DNA of 59,027 nucleotides from Collinsella sp. BG-O-102 (GTDB taxonomy: Bacteria; Actinomycetota; Coriobacteriia; Coriobacteriales; Coriobacteriaceae). Of this stretch, positions 47,784-56,507 are shown in pieces (the stretch's first letter is position 1; every line of letters begins with the position of its first letter). The translations under genes and the position numbers were made by a program. The stretch is from contig NZ_JAMOKO010000013.1 in assembly GCF_023656745.1 (NCBI RefSeq), positions 1 through 59,027 of the forward strand, written 5' to 3'. Under the pieces are notes generated by a model. That model was not told the origin of the DNA, searched no databases, and worked only from the letters and a program-made list of their open reading frames with translations.

Positions 47784-48887
47784 TTGTCTACTAACGCCTC
47801 TGGCAGCCCTGTTCTGTCGCTGCTTATTCCCATTTACAATGTTCAGCGCTACCTGCGCGAGTGCCTCGATTCCGCCCTGGCGCAGACGCTCAAGGATATT
47901 GAGATCATCTGCATTAACGACGGGTCGACCGACAACTCGCCGGCGATTATCCGCGAGTATATGGAGCGCGATAGGCGCGTCAAGATGATCGACAAGGCCA
48001 ACAGCGGCTACGGCGACTCGATGAACCACGGCCTGGAGATGGCGCGTGGTAAGTACGTTGGCATCTTGGAGTCCGATGACTTTATGGCGTCCGACGCACT
48101 CGAAAAACTTGTCTCGGCCGCCGATAGCAATAATGCCGACTTTGCGAAGGCGAACTTTGATTTCTACTGGTCTAAGCCCGAGGAGCGCCGTTCGCTGCAC
48201 GAGATGTTTAAAGCCAAGGACTGTGGCAAGCCAGTGCACCCGAGCGATACGACGCAGTTCTTTAAGCAAAAGCCGTCGATTTGGTCGGCCGTGTACCGTC
48301 GCGATTTTCTTGAGCGCAACGGCATCAAGTTCTTGCCGACTCCGGGGGCATCCTTTCAGGACACGTCATTCGCCTTTAAGGTGATCGCGTGCGCCGATAA
48401 GGCTGTTTACCTGCATGATGCCGTGTTGTCGTATCGCCAGGACAACGAGAATTCCTCGGTCAATTCTTCGGCTAAGGTCTTTTGCGTCAATACCGAGTAT
48501 GCCGAGATTGAGCGTTGGATTCGAGAGGATTATGCCCGCGACCACGCAAGCGGCGATGTCGCGCGCATGCTCAAGTTTAATCAGCTCATTAAGTACGATT
48601 CGTACATGTGGAACTACGTGCGCCTGGCGCCCAAGTTCTATAAGGAGTTCCTGGTTCAGATGGCCAAGGAGTTCCAAGCGGCCTTGGACGCCGGGGACTT
48701 TTCGCTTGATGACCTCAAGCCGTGGAAGCGCGCGAATCTCGCTGCCATCCTCAAAGATCCCGAGGGCTGGGTTGACGAGCATCCGAGTTTTGCGACGGAT
48801 GGTGCCTTGGGGCGTGCTAAGTATTACGCTTCGGTTGGAGGCCCAGGCGTGGTTGCTGCCTTCCTCATCGAATCGCTGAGGGGGTAG
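47784..48887 (+). CDS. Glycosyltransferase, GT2 family (unit A)
   Basis: 367 residues. GT-A domain: LSLLIPIYNVQRYLRECLDS, ICINDGSTDNSP and the DXD-equivalent ILESDDFM near residue 99. It belongs to the same subgroup as the protein at 50009-51127, sharing long stretches such as DKANSGYGDSMN and GASFQDTSFAFKV versus GASYQDAGFNFKV. The start is a TTG with a perfect AAGGAG five bases upstream. First of a five-gene same-strand array, probably one operon, for a surface polysaccharide. Confidence 0.87.
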   Translation: MSTNASGSPVLSLLIPIYNVQRYLRECLDSALAQTLKDIEIICINDGSTDNSPAIIREYMERDRRVKMIDKANSGYGDSMNHGLEMARGKYVGILESDDFMASDALEKLVSAADSNNADFAKANFDFYWSKPEERRSLHEMFKAKDCGKPVHPSDTTQFFKQKPSIWSAVYRRDFLERNGIKFLPTPGASFQDTSFAFKVIACADKAVYLHDAVLSYRQDNENSSVNSSAKVFCVNTEYAEIERWIREDYARDHASGDVARMLKFNQLIKYDSYMWNYVRLAPKFYKEFLVQMAKEFQAALDAGDFSLDDLKPWKRANLAAILKDPEGWVDEHPSFATDGALGRAKYYASVGGPGVVAAFLIESLRG

Positions 48888-48893
48888 GTCGGC

Positions 48894-49934
48894 ATGGGAG
48901 AGGCCTCGTGTCCTAAAGCTACCATTGTCGTCCCCGTTTACAACTCTGCGCGCTCCGTTCAGCGATGCCTCGATTCGCTGTTGGCCCAGTCCGAGCGCTC
49001 GATTCAGGTTGTCTGCGTCAACGACGGTTCAACTGATGATTCGTTGAGTATCTTGCGCCAAATCGCGCAGTCTGACGATCGCGTGCTGGTGATTGACCAG
49101 GAAAACGCGGGTGTCTCGTGCGCTCGAAATGCCGGTATCGATGCCGCCGGAGGCGAGACCGTCTTTTTTGTGGACGCCGACGATTACATCGATGCCCGGA
49201 CGGTCGAGCGCGTGCTGCATGCCATGGAGTCTGCGGATGCCGAGGCCGCCGTTTTTGGCGGCGTCTGTGAACCTGCCGATGCTGCCCCCAAACGCGTCCA
49301 GCAACTCATGAGCCCCAAAGCTGGTACCTTCGGCGCCCGCGATCCTCAACTGCTGTTCCATTCGAATGCGCAGCCCTATGCCTGCCGTGCGGCTTTTTCG
49401 CGCGAGCTGCTCAATCGCGAAGGCATTCGCTTCGCCCCCGGTTTGGCTTTGGGCGAGGACGTCGTCTTCCAATTTGCGGCTTATGCGCTTGCCCGCAGGA
49501 CCGTCGTCATGCCTGACAAGTTCTACCACTACGTGATGGAGAGCGAATCGGCGACGCACGAGTTCAACAGTGCCGAGGCGCGCGCCAAAAAGCTTGACGC
49601 CCACATGAAGATGCTCGAGGAGGTCTTGGAAGACTGGGCGGCCTATGGTCTTTTGGACCTGTGTCCCGGCGAGCTGATAACTTGGTTTTTGGACCTAATT
49701 ATGTTCGATCTGGCGCGCTTGGATGCCGATGACTTCCATCGCGTGGCGGCTCGCGTCAACATGGACCTCACGACGTTTTTGGGAACGGAGTGGGCGGATA
49801 TGCCTGCTAAGGGTGCCGTTCGCCGTGTTGCCCACAAGCTCGTTGCGGCGACCTCGGGCGTTTCGATGGCAGACGCCACGCTGTTCTATCTTTCGACTCG
49901 CGGTCTCAAAGCCTGCCTGGAGCGCTTTCTATAA
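48894..49934 (+). CDS. Glycosyltransferase, GT2 family (unit B)
   Basis: 346 residues. GT-A domain: ATIVVPVYNSARSVQRCLDS, VNDGSTDDS, FFVDADDYIDA with DXD near residue 95. Seven bases after unit A. It shares its layout with the protein at 51140-52207, including the second-half pattern of a cysteine-containing acceptor segment (QPYACRAAFSRELL) and GEDVVFQF, where the other has GEDQVFDF. Substrate unknown. Confidence 0.87.
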   Translation: MGEASCPKATIVVPVYNSARSVQRCLDSLLAQSERSIQVVCVNDGSTDDSLSILRQIAQSDDRVLVIDQENAGVSCARNAGIDAAGGETVFFVDADDYIDARTVERVLHAMESADAEAAVFGGVCEPADAAPKRVQQLMSPKAGTFGARDPQLLFHSNAQPYACRAAFSRELLNREGIRFAPGLALGEDVVFQFAAYALARRTVVMPDKFYHYVMESESATHEFNSAEARAKKLDAHMKMLEEVLEDWAAYGLLDLCPGELITWFLDLIMFDLARLDADDFHRVAARVNMDLTTFLGTEWADMPAKGAVRRVAHKLVAATSGVSMADATLFYLSTRGLKACLERFL

Positions 49935-50008
49935 TTCCAAGCGCTGCCGCCCGCCGCAACTCGGCTGCTAAAATAACCCTGTTACACGCTATTCAACGGG
50001 AGGTTCTC

Positions 50009-51127
50009 TTGCAGAACTCTGATACCCCTAAAGTTTCGCTGCTTGTCCCCATTTGCAATGTCGAGCGCTATCTGCGCGTGTGCCTCGATTCCGCCGTGGC
50101 GCAGACGCTCAATGACATCGAGATCATCTGCATCAACGACGGCTCCACCGATAGCTCGCCGGATATCATCCGCGAGTACATGGAGCACGACCCCCGTGTA
50201 AAGATGATCGACAAGGCCAACAGCGGCTACGGCGACTCGATGAACCGTGGCCTGGAGATGGCGCGCGGTGAGTACGTGGGCATCCTTGAGTCCGACGACT
50301 TTATGTTTGAGGATTCGCTTCAAAAGCTGGTCGCCAAGGCCGATGCTGAGCATGCCGATGCGGTAAAGGGCGACTTTTATCTGTATTGGTCCACGCCCAG
50401 CGAGCGACGTGAGCTGTTTGGGATTATCGACGAGCATATGACGGGCGCCGCGTATCGCCCCGTCGATCGCCCGGGCATCTTCTACCGCAAACCTTCCATT
50501 TGGTCGGCTATCTATCGGCGCGCGTTCCTCAACGACAATCAGATTCGCTTCCTTCCCACGCCGGGTGCCTCGTATCAGGATGCGGGTTTTAACTTTAAGG
50601 TCTGGGCATGCGCCGAGCGTGCTGCGTTTATCGCGGACCCCATTTTGTGCTATCGCCAAGACAACGAGAAGAGCTCCGTTAATTCGCCCAACAAGGTATT
50701 TTGCGTGTGCGACGAATACGCCGAGATGCAGCGCTTTTTGGATGAACGCCCCGAGCTTAAGGCTCAGCTTCAGGGTATTTTAATGCGCATGAAGGTCGAT
50801 ACGTACCGTTGGAACGATGAGCGCCTGGTCGATGAACTGCGCGAGCAGTTTTGGAAGAAAGCCTCGTCCGAGCTCAAGGCCGACTGGGATGCCGGTCGCT
50901 TTGATCTGTCGCTGTTTGATCCGCGTGGCGAGACCGACTTGCGCCTGATGGTCAAGTCGCCCCGCGCCTATATCGATTCGCGCTTTGACTTTAAGAAGCC
51001 GGGCAAGCTCAATACGTTTAAGCATTACTTTAAGATTGGCGGCCTGCCGCTGGTCTGGCGTGTGCTGACGTATCAGTGCACCTACGGCGACAACCCGCAC
51101 CCCGATGACGTTCCGGCCGCACAGTAG
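50009..51127 (+). CDS. Glycosyltransferase, GT2 family (unit A')
   Basis: 372 residues, closely related to the protein at 47784-48887 over its whole length. SLLVPICNVERYLRVCLDS at the start, INDGSTDSSP, then ILESDDFMFEDS with the DD metal site near residue 94. The start is a TTG with GGGAGG upstream. The relation to unit A, with another gene between, indicates a segmental duplication of the A-B pair. Confidence 0.87.
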   Translation: MQNSDTPKVSLLVPICNVERYLRVCLDSAVAQTLNDIEIICINDGSTDSSPDIIREYMEHDPRVKMIDKANSGYGDSMNRGLEMARGEYVGILESDDFMFEDSLQKLVAKADAEHADAVKGDFYLYWSTPSERRELFGIIDEHMTGAAYRPVDRPGIFYRKPSIWSAIYRRAFLNDNQIRFLPTPGASYQDAGFNFKVWACAERAAFIADPILCYRQDNEKSSVNSPNKVFCVCDEYAEMQRFLDERPELKAQLQGILMRMKVDTYRWNDERLVDELREQFWKKASSELKADWDAGRFDLSLFDPRGETDLRLMVKSPRAYIDSRFDFKKPGKLNTFKHYFKIGGLPLVWRVLTYQCTYGDNPHPDDVPAAQ

Positions 51128-51139
51128 GAGCGAGTGACT

Positions 51140-52207
51140 ATGGCTACCCCCAAGATTTCCGTTGTCGTTCCCATCTATAAAGTGGAGGAGTGCCTGGCCT
51201 GGTGCCTGGACTCCCTGCTTGCGCAGGACATGCCCGATTGGGAAGGCGTGCTGGTCAACGATGGCTCGCCGGACGGCTCGCGCGATATTGCGGCTGCCTA
51301 TTGCGAAAAGGACGCGCGCTTTACGCTGGTCGATAAGGAGAACGGCGGCCTGTCGAGTGCGCGTAATGCAGGCATCGCCGCGTCCACGGCGCCTATCGTT
51401 GCGTTTTTGGATTCCGACGACCGATTTACGCCCGATGCATGCCGCGTGATCGTCGATGCCTTTGAGCGCGAGGACTGCGACGTTTTGACCTTTGGCGCGA
51501 ATCCGTATCCGCTTGAGGCGGGGTATCCGTGGCTTAACTATGTGCTGAGCCCGCGCGATGTGTCGTTTGAAGGCTATAGCTCCGACCTACTGTTTAAGGA
51601 AGCATCTCGCCCGTTTGCATGGCGCACCGCCTGCAAGCGTGAGTTTTTGCTGGGCAACGGGATCGTGTTCGACGAAACCGTTAAGTATGGCGAGGACCAG
51701 GTCTTCGATTTTGCCGTGTACGGTCGTTCGCACAAGACCGCGCTTATCTCGAACAAGCTGTATGATTACCGCGTGGCGCGCAAGGGTTCGCTCATGGACA
51801 CCATGCGCTACGACGACGAGACGCGTCTGCTGGAGCACGTGAAGATTTACTCTGCGGTGCTGGCTGACTGGCAGCGCGACGGTCTCGATGCTCAGCATGC
51901 CGATGACCTGGCGTACTTCCTCTGCGATCTGGTGCTGTACGATGCGCTCAGGCTGTTGAGTACGGATTGCGGCAAGGTGTTTGCTGCCGTTGCCACGGCG
52001 CTTGCCGGTTCTGCCGTGGGCAGCGATGCTGCGCTCGCACAATGCGCTCCTTCTGTTGCTGCTATGGTGCGTGCGGCGCTTACCAGCAAGGCCCCCAATG
52101 TCCGTGCGTGCAAAAAGCTCATGTTCGATTACGACGTCTTGAGGTTTGGCCGCCTGGGTGCCTGCAAACGCATGGCAGCGAACGCCCTGGGAAAGCGAGA
52201 AGTGTAG
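51140..52207 (+). CDS. Glycosyltransferase, GT2 family (unit B')
   Basis: 355 residues from the ATG at 51140; a GTG at 51134, closer to the AGGAG site, is also possible. GT-A domain: KISVVVPIYKVEECLAWCLDS, VNDGSPDGS, AFLDSDDRFTPD. The middle region FAWRTACKREFLLGNGIVFDE and YGEDQVFDFAVYG matches the design of unit B. Its stop is followed at once by the start of the 828-residue enzyme. Confidence 0.86.
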   Translation: MATPKISVVVPIYKVEECLAWCLDSLLAQDMPDWEGVLVNDGSPDGSRDIAAAYCEKDARFTLVDKENGGLSSARNAGIAASTAPIVAFLDSDDRFTPDACRVIVDAFEREDCDVLTFGANPYPLEAGYPWLNYVLSPRDVSFEGYSSDLLFKEASRPFAWRTACKREFLLGNGIVFDETVKYGEDQVFDFAVYGRSHKTALISNKLYDYRVARKGSLMDTMRYDDETRLLEHVKIYSAVLADWQRDGLDAQHADDLAYFLCDLVLYDALRLLSTDCGKVFAAVATALAGSAVGSDAALAQCAPSVAAMVRAALTSKAPNVRACKKLMFDYDVLRFGRLGACKRMAANALGKREV

Positions 52208-54694
52208 ATGAGTATCAAGCATTTGGCACTTTGCCGCAGCCAGGGCCGTCTTTTTGTGCTGCTTCGTTTTGCCGGTCAGGATGTCGCCGCGCTTATTGAG
52301 CGGGAGGCCTCTCAGGCGTTTGCCCATGCGACTACGAGCGGTTCTTGTTTGCCGTCACTGGTGCTCCCGGTCGATCATGGCCGTGTGCTGGCGCTTTGTC
52401 CTTTCGTTTCCGATTACGAGCGCGAGCTCGCCGTTTTGGTGCTTCCGTTTTTGGATGGCACGTCGATGGATGTCGTTTTTGCATCCGGTGGCCAAAGGTT
52501 GGGCTCTATTCGTCTCGATAGCCGCGTGGCCAAATTGGAATCCAAGATTAACTACAAAGCAAAGCCTGCGCTGTGCGCGCTTATCCGCGATGCGCAGCGT
52601 GGCGAACACTGCGGCCGCTACGAGATCGATGCCATTCGCTATTTGCCGGCAGACGTCGGCGCGGTGTGGCGCTATGAGGTTACCTGGGCGGGAGACCCCC
52701 AGTGCGCGCCTGAGCTCCAGATCTTCGATACGCATATGAATGCCATCGATGTTACCGTGCATGTGTTTGAATCGCAGGTCGATGTTCCGCAGCAGAACGG
52801 ATGCCGCATCAATAAATCGTATCTGAGTGTTGAGATGCCTCAGGATATACGAGATTTTGTCGCGATCGTGAGCGATCCCACAGAGCGGATCCAAAGCGGG
52901 TTTTGCGCCATGGATGGTCGCCTGTACAACGGCATGGTCGACGACAGCTGGAACCGTATGAAGGACGCGCGTGCAGACGACGCAGCTTATCGACGTTGGT
53001 TTGAGCAGCATCGCGCAAAGCCGGGCGATTTGGCGTGCCAGCGTGTCGCTTCGGCGGCCTTTGCCTATAGACCGCTCGTGAGCATTGTGGTGCCGTGCTA
53101 CAAGACTGATCGGGTCTACCTGCGCGAGCTGCTGGAATCGGTGCAAGCCCAGAGCTATGACAACTGGGAATTGCTGCTTATGGACGCCTCGCCCGAATGG
53201 GACGCGGTGGCCACCCTTGCGGCAGGTGCCAACGACGAGCGCATCCGTCGCATCGAGCTTCCCGGCAACGGCGGCATTGTGGTCAACACCAACGCAGGTA
53301 TCGAGCAAGCGACAGGCGACTACATCGCTTTCTTGGACCACGATGACATTCTGGAACCGGACGCGTTATTCCAGTATGTTTCCGCACTGAACAAGGCGGC
53401 CGAGGGCGAGCGTCCCCAGGTCCTGTTCTGTGATGAGGACATGTTCCAGAAAACGGGGGAGTGGGGCCAGCCGGTCTTTAAGACCGTACTCAACGTCGAC
53501 CTGCTCTATAGCCATAACTGCGTGACGCATTTCCTGATGGTGGAGAAGGCGCTCATCGATCACATTGGTATGTCCCCAGAAGACGTTGCGGGCGCCCAGG
53601 ACTACGACTTGACGCTTCGCTGCCTTGCAGCCGGCGCGCGCTTTGAGCACGTTGCGCATGTGCTGTATCACTGGCGCGTGCATCCGGGATCGACCGCCGA
53701 TGGCTCTGCCGATAGCAAGCCGTATGCTATTGAAGCCGGGCGCCTTGCGCTGCAGCGTCACTTTAACGAGCTGGGCATTTGCGGAACGGTCGAGGAGACC
53801 GAGATGCCGTTTGTCTATCGCATGCGCTATGCGCTGCCGGAGCCTGCGCCGCTGGTGAGCATTGTGATTCCCACCAAGGACCACGTTGAGACGCTCGATG
53901 CCTGTGTGATGTCGATTGCCCAGAAGGCCACGTATGCCAACTATGAGATCGTCTTGGTGGAGAACAACAGCGAAGCCCCGGATACGTTTGCGTATTACGA
54001 AACCCTGCCGGAACGCGTGGCTTCAGCATCAGGAGGCAAGGGCATCGCGCGCGTTGTGTACTGGCCGGGCGAGTTCAATTACTCTCAGATCATCAATTTT
54101 GGTGTGGAGCACGCTAAGGGCGACTACCTGTTGCTGCTCAACAACGATACCGAGGTTATAAGCCCGGACTTTATCGAAGAGATGATGAGCTATCTGCAGC
54201 GTCCCGATGCGGGAGTGGTGGGCGCCAAACTCTACTTTGCCGATCATCTGGTGCAGCATGCCGGCATTTTGGTTGGCGTGCGTGGCGCACTTGCCCATGC
54301 CAACCAGGACTTCTCGGCAAAGCGCGAGGGCTACTATAAGCGCGCCGTTCGCCCGAGCAACTTTAGCGCCGTAACGGGCGCCTGCCAGATGGTCCGACGC
54401 GACGTATTTGAGCAAGTCGGAGGCTATACCGAGGAATTCGCTGTTGGCTTTAACGACGCAGACTTTTGCCTGCGCGTGTGGGAGGCGGGCTACCGCACCA
54501 TCTTTACGCCCTATGCCGAGCTGTACCACTACGAGTTCACCTCGCGCGGCAGGGAAGAGGCCAACGAGGAAAAGCTGCGCCGCTGGAAACGTGAACAGGC
54601 ACTGTTCATTCAGCGCTGGCCGGAGTTCTTCTTGACGGGCGATCCGTGGTTGGGGCCGAACTTATCCGCTGAGGGCGAGTATTTCTCGATCTAG
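52208..54694 (+). CDS. Large glycosyltransferase with two GT2 domains
   Basis: 828 residues in three parts: an N-terminal ~285-residue region of unknown fold, a first GT-A domain from about residue 288 (VSIVVPCYKTDRVYLRELL, FLDHDDILEPDAL) and a second from about residue 547 (VSIVIPTKDHVETLDACV, LLLNNDTEVISPDFIEEM, VTGACQMVRRDVFEQVGGYTEEF, FNDADFCLRVWEAGYR). The second is the rhamnosyltransferase-like type. Both DXD sites (DHDD and NNDTE) look intact, so it may be a bifunctional polymerase. Starts one base after the previous stop: coupled translation. Confidence 0.88.
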   Translation: MSIKHLALCRSQGRLFVLLRFAGQDVAALIEREASQAFAHATTSGSCLPSLVLPVDHGRVLALCPFVSDYERELAVLVLPFLDGTSMDVVFASGGQRLGSIRLDSRVAKLESKINYKAKPALCALIRDAQRGEHCGRYEIDAIRYLPADVGAVWRYEVTWAGDPQCAPELQIFDTHMNAIDVTVHVFESQVDVPQQNGCRINKSYLSVEMPQDIRDFVAIVSDPTERIQSGFCAMDGRLYNGMVDDSWNRMKDARADDAAYRRWFEQHRAKPGDLACQRVASAAFAYRPLVSIVVPCYKTDRVYLRELLESVQAQSYDNWELLLMDASPEWDAVATLAAGANDERIRRIELPGNGGIVVNTNAGIEQATGDYIAFLDHDDILEPDALFQYVSALNKAAEGERPQVLFCDEDMFQKTGEWGQPVFKTVLNVDLLYSHNCVTHFLMVEKALIDHIGMSPEDVAGAQDYDLTLRCLAAGARFEHVAHVLYHWRVHPGSTADGSADSKPYAIEAGRLALQRHFNELGICGTVEETEMPFVYRMRYALPEPAPLVSIVIPTKDHVETLDACVMSIAQKATYANYEIVLVENNSEAPDTFAYYETLPERVASASGGKGIARVVYWPGEFNYSQIINFGVEHAKGDYLLLLNNDTEVISPDFIEEMMSYLQRPDAGVVGAKLYFADHLVQHAGILVGVRGALAHANQDFSAKREGYYKRAVRPSNFSAVTGACQMVRRDVFEQVGGYTEEFAVGFNDADFCLRVWEAGYRTIFTPYAELYHYEFTSRGREEANEEKLRRWKREQALFIQRWPEFFLTGDPWLGPNLSAEGEYFSI

Positions 54695-55668
54695 CGCGGA
54701 GTGATTCCGAGTTTGGGTAGCGATTCAGCAATCGTGTTGAGCTCATGTTGCTGTAGGTAGGCGGGATTGAGAGCTTCTTTTCTATAGGCTAGGTAGCTGT
54801 CTCTGGTCAGTTCCCTTAGCTGTTTAGTAAAGAACTGCTCCCAACTGAAGAACTTCTCGCAGTCGATGAAATCGGCAGGATGAAGGAGCATGTCTTGCGT
54901 TTCGACATCGTTGAAGAGTCCCGATCTCAGCACAAGCCATTCAAACGATTCCGGCAAAAAGAGCTCGATCTCCTTAAATCTTCTGAGCGAATAGACATAG
55001 GGCATCTCGGGCCCAAAAGCGGCCCCATCTGCAATTACGAGCAATTTTTGGGCTGGGGAGCTCAGAGCGGTTTCGTATATGTTTGATTTGCCACCGGCAC
55101 TTACGCAGCGAATTTTACTTTTGGCGCACAGGACTTTAAAGAACTCATAGCCGGCATTGCTGTCTTCGACGATGACTTCTTCTGGCCGATCTCCATCGTA
55201 GAGCTCGTCTCCGTAAATGCGGTAGATAGAAGTGTACGTGCGTGTGTAGACAGGATATTTTGTTGTGGCCCTGTTGGTGTTTTTGAGGCCATAGATCTCA
55301 TCCACGCTATAGGGGAGCTGGGGCAATTCGTCCCTCGCGACGATGACGTAGTAGTTGGAACTGTGTCGAGCTGCATGCTGGAATGCATGGCTCCTTACGA
55401 ATTTTTGCGTATCGTCCACAAACACGATGCTGTTATCGATGCGACCGAGTTGCGCTTCCCAATCTTTGCCGCCGATGACGCGGCAGGGGGCTGCGCAATT
55501 AACGATAATCCCGCTTTGGGCTCCCAGGTTTTCGTATGCACGGAGGCTGTCTAACAGGGTGGTTTTGCCTGTTGCGCTTTTGCCTTGGATGATGGTGAGG
55601 TTTCGGCGAATGGTGAGTTTGACCTGAACTTTATTGGTCCTTACGGTCAGCTGGTATTCCCCTCTCAT
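54691..55668 (-). CDS. P-loop ATPase-like protein paired with DUF4869
   Basis: 325 residues, soluble. N-terminal P-loop GKSATGKT at residues 29-36 preceded by two beta strands (KLTIRRNLTIIQ), and a hydrophobic strand ending in two aspartates (IVFVDD, 81-86) as a Walker B candidate. The rest, ~230 residues, shows no family I can name; it includes EIYGLKNTNRATTKYPVYTRTYTS and a Cys-containing VLCAKSKIRCVS. In gut Firmicutes very similar genes are often mislabelled as translation initiation factor 2 and stand next to DUF4869 genes; here too. The ATG overlaps the DUF4869 stop as ATGA, with GGAGG eight bases upstream. Four bases overlap the end of the glycosyltransferase gene on the other strand. 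Confidence 0.75.
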   Translation of the reverse strand: MRGEYQLTVRTNKVQVKLTIRRNLTIIQGKSATGKTTLLDSLRAYENLGAQSGIIVNCAAPCRVIGGKDWEAQLGRIDNSIVFVDDTQKFVRSHAFQHAARHSSNYYVIVARDELPQLPYSVDEIYGLKNTNRATTKYPVYTRTYTSIYRIYGDELYDGDRPEEVIVEDSNAGYEFFKVLCAKSKIRCVSAGGKSNIYETALSSPAQKLLVIADGAAFGPEMPYVYSLRRFKEIELFLPESFEWLVLRSGLFNDVETQDMLLHPADFIDCEKFFSWEQFFTKQLRELTRDSYLAYRKEALNPAYLQQHELNTIAESLPKLGITPR

Positions 55669-56117
55669 GCTCGAGCCTCCCTCAGACATTTTGCCGAGAT
55701 AAGGACAAGCTCATCCATGGTATGAACAATCTGTCCGGAATTGATGACACGGGCTGTAAAACGCGCTTTGCCAAAATCCATCATATGGTAGAGGTTGATG
55801 GTGATGTCATGTTTGGAGGCGATGCGCAAGATCCAATAGGCGCAATTATCTCCGCAGGTTGAGGCGTTGTAGAGGTTTTGAGGCATAAAGAGCATCAGTA
55901 GAAGTGTTTTGGTGCCCGTTGATAGTTTCTCTGGCGGAATAACGCCAAGCACCTTGGTGTCAATTGCGTTTGCGCCAAGAACAGTGCCACTATCAATAGA
56001 TTTGATAATGCGCTGTGACAGGGGATCTTGCAGCCAAGAGGGAGAATAGCTGTAATCAAAGAATGTTGACGTGTCATAAATCACATCGTCTCTGTCGCCG
56101 TAGTGAATGCTGAGCAT
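55665..56117 (-). CDS. DUF4869-family protein
   Basis: 150 residues. Fits the DUF4869 family: MLSIHYGDRDDVIYDTSTFF at the N-terminus, AIDTKVLGVIPPEKLSTGTKTLLLM at 51-75, NASTCGDNCAYWILRIA at 84-100 (Cys88 and Cys92) and a C-terminal VINSGQIVHTMDELVLI. No catalytic residues are known. First gene of a two-gene unit with the P-loop gene; a perfect GGAGGA site lies upstream. The base composition is lower in GC than the neighbouring glycosyltransferases. The function is undescribed as far as I can tell. Confidence 0.75.
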   Translation of the reverse strand: MLSIHYGDRDDVIYDTSTFFDYSYSPSWLQDPLSQRIIKSIDSGTVLGANAIDTKVLGVIPPEKLSTGTKTLLLMLFMPQNLYNASTCGDNCAYWILRIASKHDITINLYHMMDFGKARFTARVINSGQIVHTMDELVLISAKCLREARA

Positions 56118-56507
56118 TGTTCCTCCATGGTTGCCTGTTGCGACTACTTTACCATGTTGGGGTCGATTTCCCTCAAGCAGTGGGTAATGGGTCAATCAAC
56201 ATGTCTGTTAGAACGAACCGATGACTTTTACGGGTGTAACAGCTTTCTATCCTGCGGTAATTGCCTGTCTCGATATGTTGGATTTAGCGGGTCGAAACAA
56301 ACGATATTCCGCGATAAGCTTATACATGTTTATATAAACCGATAATTCTCGATATAACTTACGATAGGAATATAAAGATGCGATTTGACATGAAACGACA
56401 GATTGAAATGCTTGAGACTCTTAAGAAGCCTTTCGTACGGGAGTATTTTTGCTAATGTCGAGAAATGCATTGGGATGTTGATTACAAAGCTGTAGCTGGA
56501 GGTAGAC
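56118..56507. other. AT-rich spacer before the HEPN-like gene
   Basis: 390 bases, clearly AT-richer than the rest. It must hold the divergent promoters for the DUF4869 pair and the HEPN gene. A TATA-rich stretch (TATACATGTTTATATAAACC around 56320) could contribute to one of them. No RNA gene or repeat is evident. Confidence 0.35.
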
